Part shown: piece by piece, positions 47,467-57,266 of the stretch
How the letters are laid out: every line of letters begins with the position of its first letter
How positions within the stretch are numbered: position 1 is the first letter of the stretch
Assembly (NCBI RefSeq): GCF_022179065.1
Contig: NZ_BPQD01000008.1
Coordinates: 62,001 to 126,000, forward strand
Source of the DNA: Methylobacterium adhaesivum
GTDB lineage: Bacteria > Pseudomonadota > Alphaproteobacteria > Rhizobiales > Beijerinckiaceae
Length of the DNA stretch: 64,000 bases
Direction of reading: 5' to 3'
Position numbers and translations under genes: made by a program
Notes under the pieces: generated by a model
Database searches by the model: none
What the model saw: the letters and a program-made list of their open reading frames with translations, nothing else
Told to the model about the DNA's origin: nothing

Positions 47467-48195
47467 GTGCCCGCTTCCAAGGTAAATCGCTTCCGTCGAA
47501 GGCTCGAAAGCCTCCTCCCCCTGTCGATGGCCGACGGTGATCTCTTGGACCGGGTGCTCGCCGACCCGGATCTCGTGCCCGCACGGGCGGATCTCGTGTC
47601 GCGTCACGACCGGAAGGGTGGCCGCCTCATCCTTGTGGACGGATTTGCCTATCAGTATCGGATGCTGACGAGCGGCCGCCGTCAGATCACGGCCTATCTC
47701 GTGCCCGGCGACAGCTACGACCTCGATGCGGCTCGCGAGAACGGGTCTGACCACGCTGTCATGGCGCTCACCTCGGTCCGTAGCGTGCATCTCACAACGG
47801 CCGAGGTCGCGGTCCTATCGCTGGATCACCCGTCCATCGCCGAGGGCTTACGCCTCGTTGGCCGCATCGAGGAGGCAACCCTGCGCGAATGGCTGGTCAA
47901 CATCGGGGGACGTCCGGCGCTTGAGCGGATCGCTCACCTCTTCTGCGAACTCGACAGGCGTCTGCATGCGGTCGGGCTCGTGGACCAGGACCGGTTCGAG
48001 ATGCCGATCACCCAGTACGATCTCGCCGACACGGCGGGCCTCTCGAGCGTCCACGTCAATCGGACGATCCAGGAATTGCGCCGCCAGGGCCTCATCGCCC
48101 TCACGGGGCGGTCGCTCACGATCCTCGACCGCCCTTCGCTCCAAGCCCTGGCGGATTTTCAGCCACGCTATCTTCGCCTGCGCGCCTCGGCCTGA
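47467..48195 (+). CDS. Crp/Fnr-family transcriptional regulator
   Basis: Predicted 242-residue regulator. The N-terminal cyclic-nucleotide-type beta-roll (about 35-135) includes LILVDGFAYQYRMLTSGRRQITAYLVPGDSYDL; a dimer helix follows, then a winged-helix HTH with ITQYDLADTAGLSSVHVNRTIQELRRQGLI (about 185-215). There are no N-terminal Cys for an FNR-type iron-sulfur cluster, so the signal is unknown. It starts with a GTG. It is transcribed opposite to, and inserted within, the lpxD-fabZ stretch of the envelope gene run. Confidence 0.85.
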   Translation: MPASKVNRFRRRLESLLPLSMADGDLLDRVLADPDLVPARADLVSRHDRKGGRLILVDGFAYQYRMLTSGRRQITAYLVPGDSYDLDAARENGSDHAVMALTSVRSVHLTTAEVAVLSLDHPSIAEGLRLVGRIEEATLREWLVNIGGRPALERIAHLFCELDRRLHAVGLVDQDRFEMPITQYDLADTAGLSSVHVNRTIQELRRQGLIALTGRSLTILDRPSLQALADFQPRYLRLRASA

Positions 48196-48228
48196 CGCCG
48201 CCTCACGGGCAATATATCCGCCGCCGGA

Positions 48229-49284
48229 TCACTCCTTCGGTTCGACTCCGGGGGCGCGTTCCGCCAGGCGGGCCAGAGTGGTCAGCTCGCGGAACCAGGC
48301 GCGGACGGGCTTGGCCGGCGTTCCGCCCCAGCGGCTACCGGGTGGCACGTCGCGGTTGACGTTCGAGGAGCCGGCGATCTGCGCGCCCATGCCGATCCGC
48401 AGGTGGCCGACGACGCCGACCTGACCGCCGAGGACCACGTAATCCTCCAAGGTGGTGGACCCGGAGATGCCGACACCCGAAACGATGACGCAGTGACGTC
48501 CGATTACGACGTTGTGGGCGATCTGGACGAGGTTATCGATCTTGGTCCCCTCCCCGATCACCGTGTCCCGGCTGGCGCCCCGGTCGATGGTGGTGTTGGC
48601 ACCGATCTCGACATCGTCCTGTACGATGACGCGGCCGATCTGCGGCACCTTGAGATGACCGCCCGGTCCCATGGCGAAGCCGAAGCCGTCCTGACCGAGA
48701 CGCGCGCCGGGATGGACGATCACCCGGTTACCCACGAGGGTATGGGTGAGAGTGGCACCCGCGCCGATGGCGCAGTCGCGACCAATCCGGACGTTCGGTC
48801 CGAGAACGGCCCCTGGACCGATCACCGTGCCGGAACCGATCTCCGCGCCGGGACCGATCACCGCGCCGGGATCGACGCGGACCCCGTCCTCGAGCCGGGC
48901 CTCGGCATGGACATGGGCGCCGGAGGCGACACCCGTGGATCCGAACAGGGAGGCCGGCCGCATGGCATCGGGATGAAGCCGTCCGAGAAGGCCGGCATAG
49001 GCACGGTAGGGATCGCGCAGGACGAGGGCGACGGTCCCGCTCGGGACACGCGGAGCGAAGCGCGGCGAGACGAGGCAGAGACCGGCCCGCGTCTGCGCCA
49101 GGGCATCACCGTAACGGGCGTTGTCCATATAGGCGACGTCGCCCGGGCCGGCGGTCTCGAGGGGCGCAGCCCCCGTGAGAATCGCGTCCGGATCGGTGCC
49201 CGGAGGGAGTGAAACGCCAAGAGCCTCGGCGATGGCGCCGAGGCTGAGGGTAGTATCGGGAGAGAAGAAGATCGGATCGGCCAT
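48229..49284 (-). CDS. lpxD: UDP-3-O-acylglucosamine N-acyltransferase
   Basis: Third acyl-transfer step of lipid A synthesis, about 351 residues. An N-terminal uridine-binding domain ([16 protein letters not shown] ... [15 protein letters not shown]) precedes left-handed beta-helix hexapeptide repeats (about 110-310) with [22 protein letters not shown] carrying the catalytic-type His. I use the ATG at 49284; a TTG three codons upstream is also possible. It lies 46 bases downstream of bamA, the usual order. Its normal next gene fabZ is displaced by the Crp/Fnr-type insertion. Confidence 0.95.
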   Translation of the reverse strand: MADPIFFSPDTTLSLGAIAEALGVSLPPGTDPDAILTGAAPLETAGPGDVAYMDNARYGDALAQTRAGLCLVSPRFAPRVPSGTVALVLRDPYRAYAGLLGRLHPDAMRPASLFGSTGVASGAHVHAEARLEDGVRVDPGAVIGPGAEIGSGTVIGPGAVLGPNVRIGRDCAIGAGATLTHTLVGNRVIVHPGARLGQDGFGFAMGPGGHLKVPQIGRVIVQDDVEIGANTTIDRGASRDTVIGEGTKIDNLVQIAHNVVIGRHCVIVSGVGISGSTTLEDYVVLGGQVGVVGHLRIGMGAQIAGSSNVNRDVPPGSRWGGTPAKPVRAWFRELTTLARLAERAPGVEPKE

Positions 49285-49330
49285 GACCGGCAACGCGCCG
49301 CCCTCCGAAAAGGGCGACGCTGCTCTCGGA

Positions 49331-51904
49331 TCAGAAGCGCGAGCCGCCGGAGAACCGGAAGGCCTGGAGTTGGTCCTTGCCGACGCGGCCGAACCGTCCG
49401 TTGCCGAGGTCCACCTTCACGCCCTCATCTTTCGTCAGGGCGTAGGCGTAATCGAAGCGGATCGGGCCGAGCGGCGAGTTCCACAGGATCGATGCACCGA
49501 TGGACGAGCGGATCACCGCCTTGTCGTGGACGTTCACGCATTCCGGTTCGACGGCGATGGCGTTGGTGTTGAAGTTACACGCCCCACCGGGTGCAATGCC
49601 ATTGATGAAGCCATCGCCGTTGACGTCGAACTGCCGACGGCCGTTGTAGCCGAACAGCGTACCGGCATCGGCGAAGACCGCGCCCTTCAGGCCGAGATCC
49701 CGCGGGATACCCCAAATCGGGAACTGAACCTCGAGGGTACCGCCGACATAGGTGCTGCCGCCGACGGCGTTGGAGCGGCTGTCGGCGATACCGACGTCGC
49801 GCGGGCCGATACCGTTGGGAGCGAAGCCGCGGACGAGCGACGGTCCGAGGAAGAACTGGTCGGTGATCCGCAAGGGCTCATCGTTGAGCGCCGAGATGTG
49901 ACCACCCTGCAACCGGACGAAGCCGACGACGTCCTCGTAGAACTCCTTGTAGTACCGGGCATCGCCGGTGACGCGGAAGAACTTCGAGTCGCCGCCCAGA
50001 CCCGCGATATCGGGCTTCAGCTCGGCATAGAGGCCGTTGCGGGGCAGGCCGATGTTGTCGAGGGTCGAGTAGGCGAGCGTCAGGCCGGCCAGCGACGTGA
50101 GCGTGTTGCCCTGCGACCCCTTGAGGGCGATGGAGGCCTCGCCGTCATAGGCGCAGTTCGGGTAGGCCGCCTGACCGGCGACGCTCCGCCCACCGACGCT
50201 CTGGCTGAACGTACCCTCCGGATAGACCGCCGTGTAGCCCGGGATCGGGTTGGAGCAGTCGTTGTATGGCCGGCGGAGGGTGTTCGGGACCCGCAGTTCG
50301 GTGTTGTACAGCGAGTACCGCAGCGTAACGCCGAATTCTTCGGTGATCGGCAGGCCGACGCGAAGCTGGCCGCCGTACACGGTGGTCTCGTAGCGCGAAT
50401 AACGGGTCTGGTCGGAGTACTTGTAGAAGGCGTCGAAGCCGGCGGCGAGGCGATAGCCGAGGAAGTATGGCTCGGTGAACGAGAAGTCGACACCGCGGGC
50501 ATACTGGCCGGCGGTTCCGGCGACGCGGACGTACTGGCCGCGGCCGAGGAAGTTCGACTCGGAGACCGAGACCTCGCCGATGATGCCGTCCTGGGTCGAG
50601 TAGCCACCGGCCACCGAGAATGACCCCGTGGGCTGATCCTCGACGTCGATGTTGATGATCACCCGGTCGGCGGCCGAACCCGGCTCGTTGGAGAAGCGGA
50701 CCTTCTTGAAGAAGCCGAGGCCGTTCAGGCGACGCTCGGCCCGGTCCGTGAGCACGCGGTTGTAGGCGTCGCCCTCGGTGATATCGAGTTCGCGGCGGAT
50801 GACGTAGTCGCGGGTGCGGGTGTTGCCGCGGATGTTGATGCGCTCGACGTAGACGCGCGGCCCATCTTCGACGACGAAGCCGAGGGCGACCGTGTGGGTC
50901 GCCGGATCGCGCTGACCCGTGGGACGCACCTGGGCGAAGGGATAGCCCTGGCGGGCGACCTGATTGGTGACGCCGCTGAGGGTCCGTTCGACATCCTCGG
51001 CGTTGTAGACGTCGCCGACCTGGGCGCGGACCTCGCCGTCGAGGCCCCGGGCATCGAGGCCGGGTAGGCGCGAATCGATGGCGACGGCGCCGACCTTGTA
51101 CTGCTGGCCTTCCTCGACGATGACGTCGATGACCCAGCCGGCATCGGTTTCCGCCTCGACGTAGCGGGCATCGGCCTTCACGACGCGGAAGTCGGCGTAG
51201 CCGTTCTTGAGGTAGAAGCGCCGCACGAGGTCGAGGTCGTTGGTGATCCGGTCGGGATCGTAGACGTCCGAGGTCTTGATGAACGACAGGAAGTTCATCT
51301 CCGACGAGGACATGAGCTCCTTGAGCTTGGAATCGGAGTATGCCTGATTGCCGGTGAAGTTGATCGCCTTGATACCGGTCTTGTCGCCTTCCTCAATGAC
51401 GTAGATCACGTCGAGGCGGCCGTTCGGCAGGTCGACGGTGCGGAAGCTCACCTTGGCGCTGCCGCGGCCCGACCGACGATAGATCTCGCGGATGCGCTGC
51501 AGATCGGCGGTGATGATTCCCTGGTTGTAGGGCCCGCGCGCCTTGGCCTCGATCTCGGCTTCGAGGGTGGCCTTCTCGACCTTCTTGTTCCCCTCGAACA
51601 CCACGCGGTTGATGATGTTGTTCTCGCGGACGCTCACGACGGTGCTGCCGCCGCTGCGCGACACCTTCACGTCGGAGAACATGCCACTCGCCAGCAGGTT
51701 GCGGCGGGCTTCCTCGGGAGAACCGGAGGCCGTGCCGGTCACGTAGGACCGGATCGTATCGGAATCGACGCGCTTGTTGCCCTGGACGACGATCTGCTCG
51801 GCCTGCGCCGTGCCACCGAGAACCAACCCTGCGGCTGTGGCGGCGACTAGGACGATGGTCTGCTCCGCCGACTTACGTCGGCGCTTCCCCGTCATCGACA
51901 TCAT
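49331..51904 (-). CDS. bamA: Outer membrane protein assembly factor BamA
   Basis: Core of the beta-barrel assembly machine, 857 residues. A signal peptide ([22 protein letters not shown]) is followed by POTRA domains (starting [16 protein letters not shown]; later [68 protein letters not shown]) and a C-terminal 16-strand barrel ending in a Phe ([10 protein letters not shown]), the usual beta-signal. The ATG at 51904 is chosen; upstream residues to 51991 do not look like a signal peptide. rseP is upstream and lpxD downstream. Confidence 0.96.
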   Translation of the reverse strand: MMSMTGKRRRKSAEQTIVLVAATAAGLVLGGTAQAEQIVVQGNKRVDSDTIRSYVTGTASGSPEEARRNLLASGMFSDVKVSRSGGSTVVSVRENNIINRVVFEGNKKVEKATLEAEIEAKARGPYNQGIITADLQRIREIYRRSGRGSAKVSFRTVDLPNGRLDVIYVIEEGDKTGIKAINFTGNQAYSDSKLKELMSSSEMNFLSFIKTSDVYDPDRITNDLDLVRRFYLKNGYADFRVVKADARYVEAETDAGWVIDVIVEEGQQYKVGAVAIDSRLPGLDARGLDGEVRAQVGDVYNAEDVERTLSGVTNQVARQGYPFAQVRPTGQRDPATHTVALGFVVEDGPRVYVERINIRGNTRTRDYVIRRELDITEGDAYNRVLTDRAERRLNGLGFFKKVRFSNEPGSAADRVIINIDVEDQPTGSFSVAGGYSTQDGIIGEVSVSESNFLGRGQYVRVAGTAGQYARGVDFSFTEPYFLGYRLAAGFDAFYKYSDQTRYSRYETTVYGGQLRVGLPITEEFGVTLRYSLYNTELRVPNTLRRPYNDCSNPIPGYTAVYPEGTFSQSVGGRSVAGQAAYPNCAYDGEASIALKGSQGNTLTSLAGLTLAYSTLDNIGLPRNGLYAELKPDIAGLGGDSKFFRVTGDARYYKEFYEDVVGFVRLQGGHISALNDEPLRITDQFFLGPSLVRGFAPNGIGPRDVGIADSRSNAVGGSTYVGGTLEVQFPIWGIPRDLGLKGAVFADAGTLFGYNGRRQFDVNGDGFINGIAPGGACNFNTNAIAVEPECVNVHDKAVIRSSIGASILWNSPLGPIRFDYAYALTKDEGVKVDLGNGRFGRVGKDQLQAFRFSGGSRF

Positions 51905-52200
51905 GTAATCGCCCGTCTCTTTTTTATCAGTACGGGTTCGCACCCGCGGACAGGCGCCGGTTATCCCGGTCATCCCGTCATCTGGTCCCAAGCTCAGCTT
52001 CTACCGAGTTTCCCGATCGAAGCAAACGCCGCGGCGTTCTTCCCACTGGGGATTTCGGGGACACGTGGCCTTCCGGTCACGGACGGACGACCAGCATCGC
52101 TGAACATGGTTAAGAAAGCGTCTACGCGGGACGGCCGCGCGGCGGATACCGCCACGCGGTGAGGGACTTGCGCTCATTCCGCCCCGTCATGCGACGGCGT

Positions 52201-53361
52201 TCAGGTGCCGCGGGAACTCCAAGACGCACCGAGATTGAGGACATCGTTCCAGGCGGCGAACAGCATGAGGAACAGGACGAGGGCCAGCCCGATCCGGAAG
52301 CCGATCTCCTGCGTACGCTCGCTCAAGGGCCTGCCGCGAACGGCCTCGAGGGCATAGAACAACAGGTGTCCCCCATCGAGCAGCGGCACCGGGAACAGGT
52401 TCAGGAGCCCGATGGACACGGAGAGAAGCGCGATCAGGCCAATCAGGCCGCCGGCGCCGCCGACCTTGGCGACTTCCCCCGAGACCCGGGCGATGCCGAT
52501 GGGCCCGGACAGCTGGTCGGCGGATTCCCGACCGGTCACGAGCTTGCCGATATAGTCCATGGTGCGGTCGACGACGAAGTAGGTTTCGTACAGGCCGTGT
52601 CCGACCGACTGCACGAGGCCGTACTGGACGAGCTTGGCCTCGCGCCCCTCGGGGCTCCGGATCCCGAGGCGACCGAAGCGGTGGCGGCCGAACGGCGTCC
52701 GCTCCTCCACGCCATCGGGAATCGCGGTGAGAATCTTGGTCTCCCCGGCGCGCTCCACGGTGATGGCGAGGCTGGACCCGGCGCTCGTGGTGACTGCGCG
52801 CTGCATATCGTTGAAGTTATTCACCTTCGCGCCGTCGATGGCACGGATGATGTCGCCTTGCTGGAAGCCGGCGCGCTCGGCGGCGCTGCCCGGCAGGACC
52901 GCCTCGACGCGAGCGGGGATCTCGTAGCGACCGCCGAAATAGATCGCCCCGGAGAACAGCACGATGGCAAGGAGGAAGTTGGCGACGGGGCCGGCGACGA
53001 CGATGGCCGCACGCTTGGCCAGGGGCTGCGTCGCGAAGCTCGTCGCACGCTCCTGCGGGGTCATCCGGGCGACGGCCTCCGAGTCCGGCACGCTGGCGCC
53101 GTTGGCGTCGCCATGAAACTTGACGTAGCCGCCGAGCGGCACCGCCGAGAGTTTCCAGCGGGTGCCGTGACGATCGTTGAATCCGAAGAGTTCCGGGCCG
53201 AACCCGAGGGAGAAGGCGTGGACGCCGACCCCGCACCAGCGGCCGACGAGGAAATGCCCCATTTCGTGCACGAACACCACGACGCTGAGGACGATCAGGA
53301 ACGGGATCGCGTTGCCGAAGAAGCCGGCGGCCGTCCCGCCCATCGCTGTTAGAAAGTCCAT
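52201..53361 (-). CDS. rseP: Site-2 metalloprotease RseP
   Basis: Intramembrane zinc protease of 386 residues that cleaves anti-sigma factors and signal-peptide remnants. The zinc motif HEMGH (His32, Glu33, His36) is in the first membrane helix, a PDZ domain with GSAAERAGFQQGDIIRAIDG is central, and the third zinc ligand motif LFPVPLLDGGHLLFYALEA is in a late helix. A single PDZ domain is recognised, as in many alphaproteobacteria. It lies between the inserted emrAB/tetR genes and bamA; the distance to bamA is about 300 bases. Confidence 0.95.
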   Translation of the reverse strand: MDFLTAMGGTAAGFFGNAIPFLIVLSVVVFVHEMGHFLVGRWCGVGVHAFSLGFGPELFGFNDRHGTRWKLSAVPLGGYVKFHGDANGASVPDSEAVARMTPQERATSFATQPLAKRAAIVVAGPVANFLLAIVLFSGAIYFGGRYEIPARVEAVLPGSAAERAGFQQGDIIRAIDGAKVNNFNDMQRAVTTSAGSSLAITVERAGETKILTAIPDGVEERTPFGRHRFGRLGIRSPEGREAKLVQYGLVQSVGHGLYETYFVVDRTMDYIGKLVTGRESADQLSGPIGIARVSGEVAKVGGAGGLIGLIALLSVSIGLLNLFPVPLLDGGHLLFYALEAVRGRPLSERTQEIGFRIGLALVLFLMLFAAWNDVLNLGASWSSRGT

Positions 53362-53522
53362 CGTCGATCCTCGCGGCGGCGCACCGGCCCACCCACTCGC
53401 CTTAGCAGATCGGAACCCCGGCCGGCGAAAGCAAATCCGTCAGGATGGTTGTGCCGCCGCATGGAGGCAAAGACCAGACGGAAACCCGGCTTTCCTGCGA
53501 TCGCGGTAAAGACCCGACTCGC

Positions 53523-55100
53523 CTAGTGGCCGCCGCCACCGGCCAAAGCGGCACGCGGTCGGCGGATGAAGGGCACGGCGCACGCCATGAGCAGGAACAG
53601 TCCCGTCAACACCAGGAACACGTCGGTGAAGCTCATCACCAGCCCCTGGATGCGGACGGTGTTCATCATCGCCTTGAGGGCCATGGCATCGGGGTCGCCG
53701 CCCAGTCCCTCGAAGCCCCGGCGCATCATCTGGAGACGTTCCAGCACGGCGGTGTTGGTCCAAGTGAAGCGCTCGTGCAGTCGGGCAAGGTGGAGGTCCC
53801 AGCGGTCGTTCAGCACGGTGTTGATGAGGGCGAGGCCGACAGCCCCGCCGAGGTTGCGCGTCAGGTTGTAGAGGCCCGACGCATTCTTCATCCGGGCGGG
53901 CGGCAGGGTGCCGAGCGCGATGTTGTTGATGGGGATCATGCACAGCATCAGCGAGCAGCCGCGCAGGATCTGCGGCACAAGCAGCTCGCCGAAATCCCAA
54001 TCCTTGGTCAGGCCGGTGACGAGCCAGGTGCCGGCGGCGAAGCCGACGAAGCCGAGCCCCATGGGGATGCGCGGATCGACCTTGCCGAGGAAGCGGCCGG
54101 CGATGGGGGCGGTGGCGAACATGCACAGGCCGGAGATGAACATGGTCTCGCCGATTTGCAGGGCCGAATAGCCGCGCACCCGCCCGAGATAGACCGGATA
54201 AAGGTAGGTCAGGCCGTAGAGCCCGATGCCGAGGACGAAGCTGAACAGGCAGCCGGCGGCGAAGTTGCGGTCGGAGAAGGCACGCAGATCGACGATGGGT
54301 TCCCGCGCCGTGAACGCGCGCCAGAAGAAGGCCGGACCGGCGACGGCGCAGACCACGGCGCAGGCGAGAACCGCCTCATCGGCGAGCCAATCGTGGTTCG
54401 GCCCCTCCTCCAGCACGTATTCGAGGCAGCCGAGCATCAGCGCCATGAACACGAGGCCGTACCAGTCGAAGCGGCGGAACAGGGCGAGGTTCGGCTCGTC
54501 GAAATCGACCAGCCAGTAGGTCGAGGCCGTCACCACGATGCCCGGTACCACGTTAATGAGAAACAGCCAGTGCCAGTCGAACAGATCGGTGAGGTAGCCG
54601 CCAACCGTTGGGCCGATGGTGGGGGCGAGGGTCGCGACAAGACCGATCATCGGCGACACGATGGAGCGCTTCGAGGGCGGGAAGATCGTGAAGGCCGAGG
54701 CGAACACCGTCGGGATCATGCCGCCGCCGATGAAGCCCTGCAGCGCACGCCAGACGATCATCTGGTTGATGCTGGTGGAGGTGGCGCACATCAGGCTCAT
54801 CAAGGTGAAGCCCCCGGCCGAGATCACGAACATCCACCGGGTCGAAAGCACCCGCGACAGGAAGCCCGACAGGGGAATCGCGATCACCTCGGCGATGAGG
54901 TAACTCGTCTGCACCCACGGGATCTCGTCGCCCGAGGCCGAGAGGCCGGCCTGGATCTCGGCCAGCGACGCCGACACGATCTGGATATCGAGGATGGCCA
55001 TGAACATCCCGAACACCATGCAGACGAACGCCACCATACGGCGGCGGTCGAGGGGCGGTTCGGCGGCGGGCGCGGCGGCGCCTGCGACGGTGGCGGCCAT
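53523..55100 (-). CDS. emrB: EmrB/QacA-type MFS drug efflux transporter (DHA2)
   Basis: Predicted 525-residue inner-membrane proton antiporter with about 14 hydrophobic helices. Typical DHA2 motifs are MVFGMFMAILDIQIVSASL, WVQTSYLIAEVIAIPLSGFL, RALQGFIGGGMIPT and GPTVGGYLTDLFDWHWLFLIN. It probably forms a tripartite pump with the adjacent EmrA-like adaptor and an outer-membrane channel encoded elsewhere. The start is eight bases after the emrA stop, so they form an operon. Substrates are unknown. Confidence 0.92.
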   Translation of the reverse strand: MAATVAGAAAPAAEPPLDRRRMVAFVCMVFGMFMAILDIQIVSASLAEIQAGLSASGDEIPWVQTSYLIAEVIAIPLSGFLSRVLSTRWMFVISAGGFTLMSLMCATSTSINQMIVWRALQGFIGGGMIPTVFASAFTIFPPSKRSIVSPMIGLVATLAPTIGPTVGGYLTDLFDWHWLFLINVVPGIVVTASTYWLVDFDEPNLALFRRFDWYGLVFMALMLGCLEYVLEEGPNHDWLADEAVLACAVVCAVAGPAFFWRAFTAREPIVDLRAFSDRNFAAGCLFSFVLGIGLYGLTYLYPVYLGRVRGYSALQIGETMFISGLCMFATAPIAGRFLGKVDPRIPMGLGFVGFAAGTWLVTGLTKDWDFGELLVPQILRGCSLMLCMIPINNIALGTLPPARMKNASGLYNLTRNLGGAVGLALINTVLNDRWDLHLARLHERFTWTNTAVLERLQMMRRGFEGLGGDPDAMALKAMMNTVRIQGLVMSFTDVFLVLTGLFLLMACAVPFIRRPRAALAGGGGH

Positions 55101-55108
55101 GGCGGCGC

Positions 55109-56317
55109 CTACGGCCGCATCGCGGCGGTTCGCGTCACCGCGTCTCGGGTATCGACCCGGACGGTGACGGAGAGGCCGGGCCGCAGCAACCCTTCACGGG
55201 CGACGTCCTCCGGAACGTGCACGCGCACGGGTAGGCGCTGCACGATCTTGGTGAAGTTGCCCGTGGCATTATCGGGCGGCAGGAGGCTGAACACCGATCC
55301 GGAGGCGGGCGACAGGGATTCCACCGACCCGACGATGTCGCGGCCCGGATAAGCGTCGACGGCGATGTGGACGCGTTGGCCCGGCCGCATCTGCTCGACC
55401 TGGGTTTCCTTGAAGTTGGCGTCGATCCGCACGCTCTGAAGCGGCACCAGGGCGGCGATGCGCGAGCCCGGCGACACGTAGGCGCCCGCCTCGACGGCCT
55501 TGTTGCCGATCACGCCGTCGAACGGCGCATGTACGATGGTGAAGGCGAGGTCGCGGGCGGCGCGCCGCTCAGCCGTGCGCAACTCGGCGGCGAGGCCCTC
55601 GGCCTCCGTGCGCTGCGCCCGCAGGACTTCGACCTGCGCCTTCATGGCGACGAGGGACGCCTCGGCGCCCTTCTCGGCGGCCTGGGTGCGGTCGCGGTCG
55701 GCTCGGGCCTGCTCCATGCGGGCCTTGGCGACGAAATCCACCTTCTCGAGCTGCTGCTGGCGCACGTAGTCGGCGGCGGCCCGCACGGAATCGGCGCGGG
55801 CGGCGTCGATCTGCGCCGCACTCTGCAGGAGCTGAGCCTGGGCCGCCTCGATCTGCCGCCCGATGCGGGCGATGGTGGCCTCCTGGGTGACGAGCTTGTC
55901 GTGCGCCGCGTCCTGCGCGAGGCGGTAATCGCCGTCGTCGATGCGGGCGATCACGTCGCCGGCCCTCACTGCCTGGCCATTCACCACGGGCACCGCCGCA
56001 AGGTAACCGGGCACCTTGGCGGCGAGCACGGAGATGTCGGCCTGAACGTAGGCATCGTCGGTGGAGACGAAGAAGCGCCCGACCGTCCACCACTCGTGGG
56101 CCTTGAGGCCGCCCCCGACGAGGATCGCCAAGGCGAGGGTCGCGAGAATCACCCGACGCACCCGCTTGCGCGGCGACTTCACCAGCTGTGCCTCCCCCGG
56201 GGGCGCGACGTTCGCCGACGGCGGTGTGGCAGCCTGGCGCGAAGCTGACGGTGCTTCGGACGCGGATGGATCGACCGTCGATGGATCGTCGCGGTCGCCG
56301 GACTCGCGCAGGGTCAT
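55109..56317 (-). CDS. emrA: EmrA/HlyD-type membrane fusion protein
   Basis: Predicted 402-residue periplasmic adaptor. One membrane helix, VILATLALAILVGGGLKA, lies near residues 53-70; TDDAYVQADISVLAAKVPGYL begins the lipoyl-like domain; coiled-coil helices follow (AQAQLLQSAAQIDAARADSVRAAADYVRQQ) and a second lipoyl half contains VHAPFDGVIGNKAVEAGAYVSPG. It is the first gene of the emrAB pair and divergent from tetR. A perfect TetR-type palindrome at 56340-56360 lies 22 bases before its ATG. Confidence 0.92.
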   Translation of the reverse strand: MTLRESGDRDDPSTVDPSASEAPSASRQAATPPSANVAPPGEAQLVKSPRKRVRRVILATLALAILVGGGLKAHEWWTVGRFFVSTDDAYVQADISVLAAKVPGYLAAVPVVNGQAVRAGDVIARIDDGDYRLAQDAAHDKLVTQEATIARIGRQIEAAQAQLLQSAAQIDAARADSVRAAADYVRQQQLEKVDFVAKARMEQARADRDRTQAAEKGAEASLVAMKAQVEVLRAQRTEAEGLAAELRTAERRAARDLAFTIVHAPFDGVIGNKAVEAGAYVSPGSRIAALVPLQSVRIDANFKETQVEQMRPGQRVHIAVDAYPGRDIVGSVESLSPASGSVFSLLPPDNATGNFTKIVQRLPVRVHVPEDVAREGLLRPGLSVTVRVDTRDAVTRTAAMRP

Positions 56318-56339
56318 CAGTACCCATCCTACCAGAAGA

Positions 56340-56360
56340 TTGACCGAACCGTTCGGTCAA
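56340..56360. promoter_or_regulatory. TetR operator, emrA side
   Basis: Perfect palindrome with arms TTGACCGAAC and GTTCGGTCAA around one central C. It lies 22 bases before the emrA start. An identical pair of arms occurs 66 bp away, before tetR. Confidence 0.85.
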
Positions 56361-56405
56361 TACCCGAGGGCATCTTGAGCAGCGCCCGGAGATTCGGTAG
56401 GTAAA

Positions 56406-56426
56406 TTGACCGAACGGTTCGGTCAA
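56406..56426. promoter_or_regulatory. TetR operator, tetR side
   Basis: Perfect palindrome with arms TTGACCGAAC and GTTCGGTCAA around one central G, ending 16 bases before the tetR ATG. With the copy at 56340-56360 it suggests repression of both divergent transcripts by the TetR protein. Confidence 0.85.
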
Positions 56427-56442
56427 GACAGCGGACGGCACG

Positions 56443-57111
56443 ATGGTGAACGGGGTGAAGGCGACGGGTGCGCGCAGCGCCGAGGTGGATGGACCGGGCG
56501 CCCGGGCGCCCGAGACCGACAAACGCCGGCAGATTCTCGAAGGCGCTCGCACGGTTTTTCTGACAGCGGGCTTCGACGGGGCGAGCATGGGTGAGATCGC
56601 CCGCGTGGCCGGCGTCTCGAAGGGCACGCTCTATGTCTATTTCGACAGCAAGGAGGGGCTGTTCGAGGCTTTGACCACCGCCGAGCGTCAGGGGCTAGCC
56701 GAGGCCCTGTTCCGGCTCGATGCCGACGATCCCGATGTGGCCGGGGTCCTCGCCCGTCTCGGACACAGCTATCTCACCGAGTTGTCGCGCCCCGATCAGG
56801 TGGCGGTGATCCGGATGGTGATCGGGGCGACGGAGAAGTTCCCCCGCTTCGGCCAGGCCTTCTACGAGGCCGGCCCGGTCAAGGGTGTCACGCGCCTCAC
56901 CGCCTATCTTTCGGCCCAAGTGGCAGCGGGGCGCCTCGTGGCCGCCGACACCGAACTCGCGGCGATGCACTTCCTGCACCTGTGTCAGGCCGGACTTCTC
57001 ACCCGTCTGCTGTTCGCGGTGGGCGAGGCGGTGACGGAGCAGGCCATCGCCCATCGGGTGGACGAGGCGGTGCGCGTGTTCCTCGCGGGCTACGGGCCGA
57101 AGGATCGATAA
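56443..57111 (+). CDS. TetR/AcrR-family repressor of emrAB
   Basis: Predicted 222-residue regulator. After a variable 25-residue leader, the HTH is RRQILEGARTVFLTAGFDGASMGEIARVAGVSKGTLYVYFDSKEGLF (shown in parts: FLTAGFDGASMGEIARVAG, VSKGTLYVYFDSKEGLF), residues about 27-75. The C-terminal ligand domain is helical and ends in AVGEAVTEQAIAHRVDEAV. It is divergent from emrAB with two identical operators in the gap, so local regulation of the efflux genes and itself is very likely. The inducer is unknown. Confidence 0.9.
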   Translation: MVNGVKATGARSAEVDGPGARAPETDKRRQILEGARTVFLTAGFDGASMGEIARVAGVSKGTLYVYFDSKEGLFEALTTAERQGLAEALFRLDADDPDVAGVLARLGHSYLTELSRPDQVAVIRMVIGATEKFPRFGQAFYEAGPVKGVTRLTAYLSAQVAAGRLVAADTELAAMHFLHLCQAGLLTRLLFAVGEAVTEQAIAHRVDEAVRVFLAGYGPKDR

Positions 57112-57150
57112 CGTCCCACCGTAGGTGAAGCCTTATGGCCCCGGGATTCC

Positions 57151-57191
57151 GACGGGATCATCCCTTCGGCGGGTGTCGGGCAGAGCCCGAC
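57151..57191 (-). repeat. Dispersed two-hairpin intergenic element, copy 3
   Basis: On the minus strand: GTCGGGC-TCT-GCCCGAC (57175-57191), a linker ACCCGCC and an imperfect GAAGGGAT-G-ATCCCGTC arm pair down to 57151. It lies between converging tetR and dxr and is nearly identical to copies 1 and 2. Confidence 0.75.
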
Positions 57192-57266
57192 GGTTTCCCA
57201 GGGCTCTGCCTTCGCGGCCCGGTCTTCAACGAATGCCGGCGGTCCCCGGGAAGGTACCGCGCGTGC

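Noticed and set aside
48403-49212. Repeated Asp/Gly/Thr-rich plus-strand frame resembling tandem repeats
   Set aside because: It is the reverse complement of the lpxD hexapeptide repeats, so the periodicity comes from the real gene.
49175-50623. 482-codon plus-strand frame
   Set aside because: Antisense shadow of lpxD and bamA.
53445-55352. 635-codon plus-strand frame
   Set aside because: Antisense shadow of emrB; extremely His/Gly/Glu-rich, no recognisable domain.
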